Part shown: positions 11,336-23,833 of the stretch, one piece after another
Position numbering within the stretch: the first letter of the stretch is position 1
How the letters are laid out: every line of letters begins with the position of its first letter
Assembly: GCF_002878395.1 (NCBI RefSeq)
Contig: NC_061118.1
Coordinates: forward strand, 85,476,840-85,540,839
Source of the DNA: Capsicum annuum
Lineage: Eukaryota; Streptophyta; Magnoliopsida; Solanales; Solanaceae
Length of the DNA: 64,000 nt
Direction of reading: 5' to 3'
Position numbers and translations under genes: made by a program
The notes under the pieces: generated by a model
Database searches by the model: none
Told to the model about the DNA's origin: nothing
Seen by the model: only the letters and a program-made list of their open reading frames with translations

Positions 11336-13504
11336 TGCAACACCTCGGATTTTTGGTCCTTGAAAATTTATGAAATTTTATCCCTATTGTCCTCATTATA
11401 ACCCCCCTTATGAGTTGTAGAGAGTCTTGATGAGTCATTGGATCTGAATCGTAGTCAAACCAGTGTGTGTCTAAGTTATCTACTCTGAGTACGAGTGGCT
11501 TCCAATGAGTCGTATAGACTCATTATGAGTCGTTATGTCCCAGCCGTAGTCAAACCAGTGTGTGTTCCAAATGTTATTGTCCTGGTGATGACTAGGACCA
11601 TATGAGTCGTAGGGACCCTTAACGAGTCGTATGATACGAGTCATAGGGTCAGTATTATGTGTGCTTAATGACACTATCTTGGCTACGACTCGCAGTAATG
11701 AGTTTTAATGTGTTGTTATGAGTAGTCGTGTGACCCGTAGTCACAGATAACTATTTTTTAGTTTTAAAATTGAGGGAACTTTGGACATTTCCCTCTTTAC
11801 CCACATAGACCCCACATTCATCAGACATCTTTGGGGCATTATTTTGACACTTTAACAAATTGAAAACCCTCTTTACTCTCTCAAATTCCTTTAAGCAAAG
11901 AAAGTTAGGGTTTCTTCAAGGTTGAGAATCTAAGGGTAAATTCAAGGTTTCTTCTCCATATATGAGAATCTTTAAAGAGTGTTACTCTTTCCCAATTGTT
12001 ACTTTGTTGAAAGCATGTGTTTTAAAGTATTATTCATATGGTTTTGATGTTGGTTTTGGAAAATAGGTTTAGGGTTTTAAATGTTTATGTTTGAATAATG
12101 TTTTTCCATGGTTTACATATGATTGTTCATGCTTTAATTATGGTTTTGAATTCACGGGGTGCATGGGTATGGTGAATAAACTAGGGGATTGTGATTTCCC
12201 CCGATTTATGAATATTTACAGTTGAAGTGGTGATGACCTCAGCCCCTAAATTGTAAAATTGGATTTGAATATGAAAAGTGTGCACATTGAACTACTCTTT
12301 AACTATTGCATAATGTGAAAACTTCATAAAGCATAATAATTTTTAAATTAACCTTATGGGGTTGCGTAATTACCCAACCTAATATATAATTGAACCAAGA
12401 GGGTTGTGAATTTTCTTAAATGATGATAATTAGTTTGGCATGTTGATACTACCTTGAAATTGTAGTTGGTAAGATGATACCAATAGGTATGCCTAAATGT
12501 GTATTATAGTTCTATGAATGGGAATATGTGATACATTATTTAATTAGGTTTTAATGAGGGTTGTGTCGCTGAGTCATGAAAGTGGAGATCCCGAGGGACC
12601 AATACTAGAAACCGTAGTTGCGACGTAGGGGTCTAAATGATCGGGTTGTTTGAGTCCCTCATGTTCTATAAATTGGTACTTAAGTCACTTTGATTTATAT
12701 TGGGAGTTTTGAGTCCCCCATAAAGCATATGACATATGATTATCCTCTAATTTGTATGGCTACAATCACTGGGCTCCTTCAGCTGGGGGATAGTTGGGCC
12801 CGTATAGCCTGTGGGTGCCTTATCTATGATAGTTATGCTACACAATCCATGCTAAGGTTTTCAAAGTTCATGATAAGCATTGTTCCCTACCCCATGTGGT
12901 ATTATTTCTATATGTATTTGCATATTACTATGCACATTTGATTTTGGTCAAGTTTTGGATTATTAACCATCACATTATTTTATCCCCTATCACTGAGTTA
13001 CATGCTAGCGCTCCGATTTCTAACCGTCACCAGACGTTGTATCTCCAGGTGATTTAGGCATCGGAATTTCCTCTACTTTTCCTGTGGAGTGATCAAGTGT
13101 TTATGGATAGTTTGTGACTTGACTTGAAGTGGTGAGATTCCATCCTCCAAAAGACTTTATTTCATGTTTTGCTTTCTTATGTCTTAGATTATGTTTTAGA
13201 CTTTTTTTTGCTATGGTCGGGGGCATGTCCCAACACTTTATTAATTTTGGTTTTGTTAGAAGGCTATGTGGAATACTATGGACTTGGATGGTGATGTTGG
13301 TTGGTTGTTCTGGTTGGTTATCAGTTATTAGATTATAACATGACTTAAATTCTTTGAGCTTATCTTATGATATCTTGTTAAATGTTCAGAATTCATCCAC
13401 TGTTGGGGGTATTGTGTTCTATTTGGTTAGATACAGGGGGTGGTCTCCGGTCTTTGTTGGACTTGAGATACTTATCACGGCCATCTTTGGTTCGGGTCAT
13501 GACA
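11336..13504 (+). repeat. 3' LTR of the Tekay-like element (2169 bp)
   Basis: Begins TGCAACACCTCGG and ends GGTCATGACA, colinear with the 5' LTR at 6331-8549 but with many substitutions and small indels. Contains a strong cluster of GAGTCGTA/CGACTC motifs at about 11410-11740. Open frames 11163-11363, 12690-12941 and 13129-13338 overlap it and are not genes. Confidence 0.9.
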
Positions 13505-13509
13505 TTGGG
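13505..13509. repeat. Target-site duplication TTGGG (right copy)
   Basis: Exact repeat of 6326-6330 directly after the LTR terminus ...GACA. Confidence 0.93.
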
Positions 13510-13810
13510 TGACCATGTATACTTTCCTATGTGCTAGGACACAACAACTACTCATAATTGAAAGAACACACGAAGATTCATATATGAGAACATTATTATG
13601 AGCTTACAATAAGAACAAAATCCCAAAATCACAACTTGAATTAAAACCCTAGAAATGATGTCTGTAAAATTCCAAGAATATTCCTTAAAATATCAGAATA
13701 TAATGTTGTAAAATATGAAGTAGTGTCAACTCGAGCAAATAACCCTATTATATTATTTACAAAGAAAATAAATTTTATCCTAAATAAAATAGGAAATTTG
13801 GGTCGGTAGT
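13510..13810. repeat. Older LTR fragments between two insertions
   Basis: The first ~35 bases ('gaccatgtatactttcctatgtgctaggacacaacaa') read as the continuation of the old LTR at 4793-6330. The remainder ('aaaccctagaaatgatgtctg...gaaatttgggtcggtagt') appears to continue at 27371 ('gtggccttggatgcttggaagg') on the other side of the Athila element. No gene is visible. The minus-strand frame 13641-13823 is chance. Confidence 0.5.
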
Positions 13811-15439
13811 TGATGTCGCCCAAGACTAACCTCCAAAGAAATATGCTGCGGTGGATACCAAATATAGTAACCCAAACCAGGTTGGGGTCTAACCCATAGG
13901 GAAAACGTTGAATAGTTGGTTAACTTGGACAAAACTCATGTGCAGTTTGGAAAAGTAAATTAGGGAATTTTAAAGTAATCAATAAGTGGTAACCAAACTT
14001 GTATGATTTACATTGTAAATGATAGAATACGAACACTAAGAGTGTGTTCTCCCTGACTTATTGAATCTGTAAGTTTCTCACATTCAATCCACCTATTTTG
14101 TTGATCTGCATGTAAAGTCGACAAGCTATTATTATTAACAGTCTTGTGAACGTGCTAATAAATCTCACCGTTTACCTTGTGAGTCTCAAGGCATCGCCTT
14201 AATGCACCTTGTCCGTGAATTCAGTTCAACTCTTACCTTTTAAGTCTCGAATTAATTAGATGAGATGGAAGAATGACAAGATGGAAGTGAATCTCAAATA
14301 ACTTTCGTAATCCTTTTTTCCCAATCTCAATCTCCCTTGTGAGGACATTATAGAATACAGGCAATCCTTAAGATTCTGCAGTAGCTCTAAGGTCTATTAT
14401 TATGAATAAGATTAAGATACATGCAGCTACTTTAGAATAGATGAGTCTCCCACTTCCCTTACATGGTTAATCCACCAGGGTACCCATAACCCTAGTCAAG
14501 AAAGTTAGTCGCTCATGCTTATGCAACAATCCATGATAATCAATAAAGAAAGCATGTAATAAATTTCACAATAATGAGATGAATAAAACCCGAAATATGC
14601 TATTGAATAATAACCCAAATATCTCAAGAACAATGTAAAGTATGTAATATAATGTCAAATAACGTAAGAGAATGTCTCAGAATGTAACTTAATAAAAGAT
14701 ATACCCTATAATATTTATAGTATCTAAAAATAAATTTGAAATCCTAATAAAAAGGAAAAGGAAAAATAAGTCAGCACAAGATATGACTCGCTCGCCCACT
14801 TGTTAGGTCTTCTTACGAGTTGTACCGTGCCTTTCGTATCCATTCTAGTGTTTAATCTCCTAAGACTTCAACCTCTTATTCTTCTTACGAATTATACTCA
14901 GGATTTGTACCTTGACCATACGACTCATGGAATTCACTCGTTACCACCTACGACTCCTTCCTTTCATGCGCTAAACACTGGGCTGCTTACGGTTTGATCT
15001 TCTGAGTCATACTCAAACATCCGACTCATCCTCTTCTGAGACTTCTACTCTGAATTATAGACTGAGGTTTTGTTATGCTTATGGTTTCCTGACACAACCC
15101 GTATCCTCATCTTACGACCTGTATGCTCCACTCGTATCTTTCTTGTACTTAGTTTTTTTTGTTTGGCTTTGTTTTCTGTTGTGCTTATGAGTCAACCTAT
15201 GAGCCTATGATGAGTTGACGACTCGTAAGGTGACTCGTATCATCTGCAACTTTGTCTTTTTCAGGTTCTTTTTCTTCCAATTTCATCCTAATACTATTAT
15301 AGACCTGTTTCACCTGCAACAAGAACAAAAACACACCATATCTCCTACAAAAACACACCATATCTCCTAAAACAACCTAAGTTCAAGCATAATTTCATTG
15401 TTTTAAGCATCGAAAGTGTCATGCTTCCACGGCGCATCA
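13811..15439 (-). repeat. 3' LTR of the Athila-like element (1629 bp)
   Basis: Plus-strand ends are TGATGTCGCCC and GGCGCATCA. It matches 25791-27370 throughout, for example 'actaacctccaaagaa', 'aatatagtaacccaaac' and 'ggaaaag/ggaaaat'. It includes GACTC/GAGTC-rich sequence at 14780-15250. The open frame 14800-14997 is chance. Confidence 0.9.
14711..14719 (-). promoter_or_regulatory. TATA box in the Athila-like 3' LTR
   Basis: Minus strand TATAAATAT in 'gatactataaatattatag'. It is the counterpart of 26684-26692 in the 5' LTR and lies about 720 bases from the LTR start. Confidence 0.5.
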
Positions 15440-15455
15440 ACACCCTCAATTTAAA
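15440..15455 (-). other. Polypurine tract of the Athila-like element
   Basis: Minus strand reads TAAATTGAGGGTGT immediately before the LTR start TGATGCGCC. It is purine-rich and correctly placed. Confidence 0.6.
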
Positions 15456-16990
15456 AGTTTGTTTGTCCTCGGGTAAAGCAAAAATCAAAAACTATAACAC
15501 AACACAACGATGCTTAAACAAGAGGATCCTAAGATACCTATGGCAGTGATTTTGAATTCAATTTTCCATATTTTTATTCCCTCTCCTAGTTTTAACTTTT
15601 CAAGAATCAAACTGTATACATTGATTTGGCACACAGAGTAACATAAAGGAATCTGATGATGGCATTATATTAGTAATAGACAACCGGGCATAGACACAAA
15701 TGGCATTAACCAAACAATCTAGTAACCTAAAAATATAACCCATATATACTCACAGTCAAAAAGATCCCATTCACTTAGTTAATATTAATCAATTTATTCA
15801 GTGATATATAGAAGACGCTCTCGCTTATTAAGAAATACCGCCAGAGTATACAGAATACCGTAGGCTTGCCCATATGCTCCCTTCCTATGTTTTTAGATTG
15901 TCGAGGTAGGATCACTAAAGGAATTTATTCATCTTGTAACATAGGTTAGGGGCTGCTATGTTATCTTTTTCTAGAGATTTTTAGTGACTATGCCTTCTTG
16001 ACACTATGCTTCTTTTGGGGTCCACTTATTTTCACTTCTTTCTTCATTTTATTTCTGACCTTATGTCTCTCTTTTTAATTTAAAGCACATTCAACTTGGA
16101 CTAGGTGTAGTTTTCTCACTTTCTTTTTATTTTCTTGCAATTTTTTTCTTTTTCTTTCTTTTATTTTTACCACACCTGTCCTTTTTTCATTTTTCTTCAT
16201 ACACGTCTTTCTTCACACTCGTTTTTTCCTATGCACCTCTATAGTAGCCACCCTCAACTTAGTCAATTTTCTTGAGTTAAGGTGTAACGTTTCAAAGGAG
16301 GACCAGGGCCAAGAAAAGTTCATTGTAAGTGAAAAAGGAAGGTGAAATTGGTGTAATCACAGAAAAGGGTCAATTAGGCTCAAACATTAGGATCAAGGAA
16401 TTTATTTCACAATTGGTTGGACATTTAGGATCGAGTGAACTTATCTAAAAAATGGCCTATAATCATCTCCAACTCGACTATCGTAACCCTGGGTAAGACC
16501 AATCGGGCAAGTTATAGATTCAGATACACTAGGAACTAAGTAGCACCTCGAACACACTCGCACAACGTTATATTTCTAAGTACTACTTATCTAGTTATGA
16601 AATTATTAGCCCTAGTTGTTCTATTCCTCATCCTAATGCCATTATCTGATACTTAGTCCTGTCACACAAATACATATATCACACAGTCTATCAAAAAAAT
16701 TTGGGTAGGGTATCAATTTTTCGGCAAAAAATTTTCAAAATCAGATAATTTTTAGCAGAATCACACAAAGTAAGATCTACTACCACAAGTAGAATTCTCC
16801 TCCTAGGTCAGCTATCATAGTACACAACAAAACAAAAACATCAACAACAAAAAAAACATGAAGACAATAACATGTCAGTCCTCAAATTTTTCATATTTTG
16901 GCCACGGGCATTAAAATATGGCAAGTATAGCCCATGGCGACCTTGTACACCCCCACCCCAACTTAAAGCTTATGCATTATCCCTAGTGCA
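15456..16990 (-). other. Non-coding 3' region of the Athila-like element
   Basis: No reading frame or RNA gene is supported. It contains a pyrimidine-rich plus-strand tract (about 16060-16210, 'tttcttttatttttacc'-like), i.e. purine-rich on the element's sense strand. Athila elements commonly have a long untranslated segment here. Confidence 0.55.
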
Positions 16991-16999
16991 ACTTAAAAA

Positions 17000-19222
17000 A
17001 ATATAATTCAAGGGATCGGTAAGATACTTGGGTGTTCAAGGTGATGAATCATGCAGTATCATCTTGTGGGACCTCTTATCGAGTCCCACTATCATCAGCT
17101 ATCGTCCCATCAACTACTAGGACTGTATTCTCACTTGGGGCACCGGTTATGACGGGTACACTCACTGGTACATCAATTGTTGGGGGTACTTTACCACCCC
17201 ATCAACATCATAGGTCATCTATTTTGAACTACCGGCTCCATTCTGTATCTCCTGGACCCTTGTCTGTTGGTCCCTCTCACTCAGTATACCACCCTTCTTT
17301 GCCTTCTTTAAGGAATCCTTTTCAACATTCTAGTGTTTGCTCTTATTTCTCTCTTGGGGCTCTTCTACTAGCTCTGGAATCTCCCAAATATTTTTAACAT
17401 AGATATTCGGCTTTACCTCTACTACTACTAGTGCTGGAATAAACGGGCGGTCATACAACTAGTCAACCATCTTCTTAATCCCGTTCACTTCAAATTTTAC
17501 CTCAGCAATAGCAGAAACCTAGCCGCTACCTAATTGTTGGGCCATCCGCTACTCGAATACGTCTAACTGACCTTGCACCCTTCTATCTTGGTTCTCCAAC
17601 TTTACCTCAACCTAGGGATTTATGCCACCTTACATGTTTTGAACTTTGGCCTTCTACATAGCCAATACATGTTTTGAACTTTGGCCTTCTACATGGCCAA
17701 TCTCCTTATAGCCTCATCCTATAATGACTGTGAGACCATAATTAGACCATCTGGTATAGCTCTGGGTTGAGGTGGTATATATTGAGTCATAGGGGGGACT
17801 AGATATACCCGTTGTATTTAAGGTCTATGGATCAGTCCGTATATCTCCACCTGTGGTGGTATCAGTTTTAACAACATCAGGCTATCCACTCTATCTAAAT
17901 GTCTTCACTAATATATCAGCTTATCTTCTCGCCTGTCTGGCCATTGGGTTTGTTGCATCCTGAATTAACCCAAGATCTATGATGTTTGTCAACTCAATCA
18001 GCTCATCAATCCCTGGTAGTACTTGCACCAGTGTAGTAAACCAAATTTGAATAATTTTGCATGGGTATGCTACCAACAACTTCTCTCCACCTATAGCCTG
18101 ATCTCATATCCTTGGGCTAGAAAATCTCCCACATCAAACTCGTACCCAAACATCAACCCAGCTATCAAAGTTGCTCGAACCGGGATGAGTACATTGTCCC
18201 CAGTAGTGGGACAGAGTTTGTGTCTAGCCAGTGTCTAACATGCCTTGGCCTCAAAGTTAAGTGTGTGTTTCTCTATTTTTTGTGAATCTACCCCTGGGAC
18301 TCCAACCACCCAAATAACCTCCACACTATTTAGCGTGATCAAATTGGCGATCCACCTGAAATGTCATATTTTATCATCCGATCATAGTTGTTTCCCTGTA
18401 ATTTTTTGTATTTCATCCATGCAAAATTCTATTTCTTTTGTGTTTTCCAGCGGCTAGAATTTTGGTCTATTTAAGAACCAAGAAATAGTATACAGGGAGA
18501 TATTCACCCTCACTCTTCGAATGGCCAGTGACTCAATGTGATTATCACCTCTCCATAATTGCCCCTATGGATACTATATTTTTAGATCTCCCTTGTACAC
18601 CATATAAAACTCTCAAAAAAATGTGATATAGTACTTTTCAGGCGGTGTGTTCATCCTTTGAAACCTGTACTAGCTTAATCGGGCCTCAAATTTGGGTAGC
18701 TCTAACATCCTGGTGGTAGCCAATTTCCTCTCAAGACGTAGAATTCTCTTGGTTCTTCCATTCTAGAGTTTTCTCAACCCATTGTTATAAGTTTCCTGCA
18801 TATCGAGGTACCCCACCATTTAATGGTGGGAACCAAAGCAGGTGTAAGAGCTAAGGGTGATCCTGTCTATTGATAGGGTTTGCATTAATTTCTTCCATAT
18901 TAGCATTCTCCGAACTTGCTTCCTCTGAACTAGAGTCTTCTTCGTAATCTCCATTATCATCTTCAAACTGGGATAGTGTTTAGGGCAATGAAGTGTGGGG
19001 GTTCTTATTTCAGGGTCCTCTCGGAGGTGTGTCCTCCGGAGTGACTACTTTTTTTCCTTAAGCCAGTCTTTGGTCTCTTTCCCCAACCTTTCCCTTCATT
19101 GGGAATTCGACAAGTTTGTTGCTACTGCTTGATGACTCTATCGACTCAGAGCTTGAAATAGGTGTCTTTTTAGTTCCCTTCTTGGCTACTTATATTGAAG
19201 ATGCCACACCTTTTGGAGGCAT
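17000..19222 (-). pseudogene. Athila env-position ORF (plant transposon-protein-like), broken
   Basis: An ATG at 19220-19222 on the minus strand starts MPPKGVASSI and an acidic, Ser-rich N-terminus ('SSSESIESSSSNKLVEF', 'DYEEDSSSEEASSENANMEE'). A middle region reads 'EIEFCMDEIQKITGKQLSDD'. At about 18240-18100 comes a block resembling the putative plant transposon protein domain found downstream of Athila pol ('LCPTTGDNVLIPVRATLIAGLM'). The C-terminal part (about 17050-17400) is low-complexity. At least six in-frame stops occur where Gln or Trp codons would fit. Function in Athila is unproven; an envelope role has been proposed only from its position. The plus-strand frames at 17032-17397, 18023-18238, 18245-18457 and 19116-19313 are its shadows. 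Confidence 0.6.
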
Positions 19223-20583
19223 GGTACCTATGTACCAACGCTCATTAGTAAATAATATAGAAAGAAAAGAAAAAAAAATCTATGTTAGGGTCCATATTTT
19301 GTTCTGGGTGTGATTGGGTGTAAAAGTCATATCATCAGGGTACGACTCATATAACTGAGTCGTAAGTAGAGAATGCATAAATGGATGTTCACTACTCTGC
19401 TTACGACTCCTCCTAACCAGCAGTAAGGATAACTTATGACTCATTACCATCAACCATAAGCAGACCAGAAACAACACTCAATTCTATGTTATCTTCCTAT
19501 GTCATTACAACTTTTGGTTATGAGTCATAAGGGTTGGATACGACTCGTTGCAACTCGTACCCATACCAGAATCTATACTCAGTTGGACTACTATGTTGTC
19601 AGTGGGTATGAGTCTCGTTATGACTTGTTACATATAGGTAGGAAACCTAAGGTGTCTCGTATCCACTGCAACATTAAAGTTCAACTTGTGAGTTGATTCT
19701 AATACACAATCCCCAAACTAGCCTTCCATTCTACAAAATTTCAACCCCACGTCAGTTCAAAAACTTAATTTAAACAAACAAAGTACAAGATCAATCCAAA
19801 ATTCATTGCACATTCAATTTTTAATCCCTAGGGTCAAAATTTTCATTATACGCAGGCATTCAACTTCAAGAAATTCCTTAATCTCAACTTAGATTCAACT
19901 TCAACTCAAAATGAGAAGCATTTAATTTCAAAATACTTACGTGAATTGTTGAGAGTTTGGCTTTTTGAAGTTATTTCTTGTTTACCCAAAATTTGTAAGT
20001 ATTTCGTACAATATGAGTGATGCCAAAAATTTGGTAAGTGTTTTGGAATAAATTTATGTGATTAGAGTTACAAATTTGGTCGTTAATGGAATTTTTTTTT
20101 TTGTTTCGAATATCGGTACCCATTTTGGGTGCCCCTTTGGCCTGGGTCAACTCGAGACCCTCGACTGGTAATCTTGGTATGAGTCATACATATGACTCAT
20201 ACACAGGCTTACGGGTCTTTACCTCCACTCATAAAGGCCTGGTATTTTTTCTAGATTCTGGAGTGGATATGACTCAAGGTGACTCATACCTTATGGTAAC
20301 AACTCATTTTGAGAGTCATAAAGACTTCTGAAACTTTTACCTAGATCTGTTACATCTCCCACGTCCTTACGACTCTTACTCACTAGTCATTACTTTAATA
20401 TACGACTCATGAAGAGTCTGTATGACCTAACTTCTTCAAATTTTTTTGGCTCTTTTCTACAATCTTTAGTCCTACACTCTCAACAAACATATTACCCTAT
20501 AAATGAATAAGTATAAAAATATGGGTTGCCTGACACATGACTTTTGATTTAATATCACAACATGACGTAGTTGCCTTGGTTAC
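19223..20583 (-). other. Spacer between integrase and the downstream Athila ORF
   Basis: No coding signal. It carries repeated motifs such as TACGACTCAT, ATGAGTCATA and GACTCGT at 19320-19690 and 20160-20420, resembling those in the Athila and Tekay-like LTRs of this window. Frames at 19280-19477, 19499-19696 and 20086-20331 are chance. Confidence 0.55.
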
Positions 20584-21788
20584 TCAGACTTCACCAAGGT
20601 CCATCTCAAAAATCACACTTGCATCCTCGGTGTTACATGTATAATGCTTTACTCTTTGCACATTCACTTTAGATGGGGCTTCACCATTCCACTTCAATTC
20701 CAAAGCACCATAAGGGAACACTCTTAGCAAAGTAAAGGGACCATACCATCTAGATTTCAACTTACCTGGAAACAAGCGAAGCCTTGAGTTGTAGAGCAAT
20801 ACCTGGTCACCTTTTTTGAAGATTGTTTTATCAATATTTCAATCATGATGCATCTTCATCTTTTCTTTATAAAGTGCAGAACTTTCATATACGCTAAGTC
20901 AAAATTCATCCAACTCATTCATCTTGTTCATTCATGACTATGTTGCATCTTCCCACTCAAAGTTTAGCTTCTTCAAAGCCTATAGTGCTTTATGTTCAAG
21001 TTCAATAGGCAAGTGACAAGCCTTGCCATATACCAACTGATAAGGAGAAGCACCAATGGGTGTCTTGAAAGCTATTCGGTAAGCCCATAATGCATCATCT
21101 AACTTATGTGACCAATTAGTACTACTGGCATTTATTGTCTTCGCCAAGATTCACTTGATTTCTCTGTTGGACAGCTCAACATGTCCACTGTTCTGTGGAT
21201 GATAAGGTGTTGCCACCTTATGTTTCACTCCATACTTCTCAAGCAGACTTTTGAATAGACGATTCAAAAAATATAACTCACCATCACTAATGATAGCACG
21301 TGGTATGCCAAATTGATAAAAGATGTGCTTTTGAAGTATTCAATGACACTACATGCTTCTTTGTTGGGGAATTCAATTACTTCCACCCATTTAGAAATAT
21401 AATCCACAGCCACAAGAATAGACTTCATGCCAAATGAACTCACAAAAGGTCCCATGAAATCCATACCCCATACATCAAACAATTTCAATTCTAAAACGGG
21501 AGTCATAGGAAGTTCATGGAGTCTAGAGATGTTACCTTGAAGTTGACATTGATCACAAGTAGAAGAAAAATGATGTGCATCTTTGTAGATTGTTGGCCAA
21601 TAATACCCACACTTTAAGATTTTGTGGGTTGTGCAGGTTCCTTCATGATAACCCCCAACTGGTGAAGAACAACAAGCCTTAAGTATGCTCATCATCTCCA
21701 CATCAGGTATACATCTACGAATAATCCCATCCACATAAATTCTAAATAAATAAGGCTCTTCCCAGAAAAATTTCCCTACCTCATGCAT
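20584..21788 (-). pseudogene. Athila-like integrase
   Basis: The open stretch 21264-21788 (174 codons) carries a zinc-binding domain with two His (in GGYHEGTCTTHK) and the pair CDQC. It then carries the catalytic-core start 'DVWGMDFMGPF' with the first Asp and 'VDYISKWVEV'. The frame breaks near 21300 around the second Asp region. The C-terminal domain resumes at 20584-20799 with 'RLFPGKLKSRWYGPFTLLRVFPYGALEL', the GPF/Y-type module of Athila integrases, and ends near 'VNVQRVKHYT'. It would insert the cDNA into chromosomes. Stops and shifts inactivate it. Confidence 0.88.
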
Positions 21789-21827
21789 AAACTTTTTTTT
21801 TGGAAGGAGAGATCTTCTGGGACTAGA

Positions 21828-22320
21828 TCACTGGCTAAATAATTTGCATAGTCTACAAACCATGGAATTAGATCTTGGAAAGCAGCTAATATCTACTCTT
21901 TTAAAAACTGTCATTAATCTCGAGTCCATCTTCAACATTCTATATAGCTTTCTCCTCAAGTCTAGACAAATGATCTGCAACTTGATTCTCAGAGCCTTTT
22001 TGTACTTGACTTCAAAATAAAACTTTTGCAACAAGAGAAACCACTTAATCAGTCTAGGATTTACATCTTTTTTCACCATCAAGTACCTTAATAAAGCATG
22101 ATCATTGTGCACAATCACCATTGTCCCAATCAAATAAGCCCTAAACTTCTCAAAGGAAAATACCATTGCTAATAACTCTTGTTTAGTAACTGTGTAGTTC
22201 TTTTGAGTAGGATTTAATGCCTTGATATCTTAGTAGATGGAATGAAGGATCTTTTCTTTATGTTGGCCTAGTACAGCCCCTAAGGCTAATCCACTTACAT
22301 CACATATAACCTCAAATGGC
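21828..22320 (-). pseudogene. RNase H domain of the Athila-like element
   Basis: The minus-strand sequence gives 'PFEVICDVSGLALGAVLGQ' (first catalytic Asp, about 22260-22320) and 'NYTVTKQELLAMVFSFEKFRAYL' with the catalytic Glu. It continues with 'VIVHNDHALLRYLMVKKDVNPRLIKW' (about 22035-22105), then the tail towards integrase. One stop lies in the first block. The domain degrades RNA in the RNA:DNA hybrid. Confidence 0.85.
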
Positions 22321-23215
22321 AAGAACCAATCTAGGGATATGATGATACAAGTAGTCATCAACTACTCTTTCAGACATTCAAAAGACTTTAAGCATGCCTC
22401 AGTAAACTTAAATTTCACCTCTTTCTCAAGAAGCCTACAGAGGGGATTTGCAATCTTGGAAAAATCCTTGATGAATCACTTATAAAACCCAGAATGTCCT
22501 AAAAAGCTACAAATACCCTTCACATAAAATGGTGGAGGTAATTTCTCGATCTCTTCAATCATTACTCTATCTACCTTAATACCCCTTTTTGAAATCTTAT
22601 GCCCAAGCACAATGCCCTCTTTGACCATAAATGGTATTTTTCCCAATAATGTACCAAATCGCATTACTTACACCTTCAAAGAGATTTTGGCAAGTTCACT
22701 AAGCAGTCATCAAAAGAATCACAAATGACTGAAAAATCATCTAGAAATACTTCGATGGTGTATTATACCATGTTAGAGAAGATTGACATCATATACCTCT
22801 GAAATATGGTTATATCATTACATAACCCAAATGGCATACGTCTGAATACAAAGGTCTCATAAAGACAAGTGAAGGTTGTCTTCTCCTTGTCTTCGAGTGA
22901 AATAATGATTTGGTTGTAACCCGAATACCTATCCAAAAAATAGCACCATCCTTTGCCTGTAAGTCTATCCAATATCTGATCCATGAAGGGTATGGGAAAA
23001 TGGTCCTTCTGAGCCTATGCATTCAATTTTCTATAGTCTAGGCACACTCTCTATCCTTTGACTATCCTCATAGGTACCAGCTCATTCTTCTCATTAGGCA
23101 TAACAGTAACACTGCCTTTCTTTAAAACATATTGTATCAGAATAAACCACTTACTCTAAGCAATGGGATACACTACACCGGTATCAAACCACTTGATTAT
23201 CTATTTCTTTAAAAC
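22320..23215 (-). pseudogene. Reverse transcriptase of the Athila-like element
   Basis: Blocks in order: 'VCLDYRKLNA' (about 23020-23050), 'MDQILDRLTGKGWCYFLDRYSGYNQIIIS' (from 22984), 'RMPFGLCNDITIFQRYMMSIFSNMV' (to 22763), the catalytic box VFLDDFSV (22725-22748) with both Asp present, and 'EGIVLGHKISKRGIKVDR' (22476-22664). Single stops and at least one shift separate the open pieces. This is the best-preserved enzyme of the window but still non-functional. The alternative frame 22810-23022 is a shadow. Confidence 0.9.
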
Positions 23216-23236
23216 CTCTTGCATAGAAGGATTAAG

Positions 23237-23833
23237 TCAACATTGATGTTCTATACCTGGAACACAATCCAGCTTAAGTTGAATTTTATAAGTATAAAGA
23301 CCAAACGAGATACCCACAATATCTAAATCTAAATTAATCAACGTCCTTCCAGTAGCCAAGAATGGTATTCCTAAAATAATTAGGACTTGAAAGTTCACTT
23401 CATAGTCTAATATCACAAAATCAGCAGGAAAGATGAAAGAATCCACCTTCACCAATACATCATACATAATACAAACTAGCTTTTTCACTATCCTATCTGC
23501 CATCACAAGTCTCATGGTGGTTGGTGTGGGAGCCCTAAACCCCAACTGCTCAAATACTACTAATGGCATGAGGTTGATACTAGCACCAAAATCATATAAT
23601 GCCCGAGTAAATTTGAGAGATCCAATGGTACAAGGAATGGTGAAAGCATCAGGATCATTCTTCTTCTCTACCATAGATCTAGTTACTACAATGCTGCAAT
23701 GATGAATATTTTTGACTGGCTCATAACTGAATGACCTATTCTTGGTGAGTAGATCGTTCATGAATTTTGCATATCCTAGAATTTTATCTAATGCCTCTAC
23801 AAGTGAGATGTTGACTGATAGTTCCTTTAACAT
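23237..23833 (-). pseudogene. Athila-like aspartic protease (longest open frame, 198 codons)
   Basis: An uninterrupted minus-strand stretch. The N-terminal linker 'ILGYAKFMNDLLTKNRSFS' is followed by the protease core 'IPCTIGSLKFTRALYDFGASINLMPLVVFEQLG', where Athila proteases typically have D-L-G-A at the active site. Later come 'TMRLVMADR', 'VKVDSFIFPADFVILDYE' and 'PFLATGRTLIN'. This matches the length and order of the Athila gag-PR junction region. The upstream gag part is in another frame. Confidence 0.88.

Larger units (their letters stand above)
6331..13504 (+). mobile_element. Complete but internally deleted Tekay-like Ty3/gypsy retrotransposon
   Basis: Element of 7174 bp bounded by two ~2.2 kb LTRs (TG...CA), with a PBS at 8554, a PPT at 11325 and perfect 5-bp TSDs. 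The internal part is only about 2.8 kb. The gag start codon is followed almost at once by the second half of RT, so capsid, zinc knuckle, protease and N-terminal RT are missing. RNase H, integrase and a chromodomain-like tail follow in normal order but with many stops. The chromodomain-like tail suggests a chromovirus of the Del/Tekay type. Confidence 0.9.

Noticed and set aside
17032..17397. 121-codon plus-strand frame
   Set aside because: Antisense to the low-complexity part of the Athila downstream ORF; Ser/Thr/Pro-rich by composition only.
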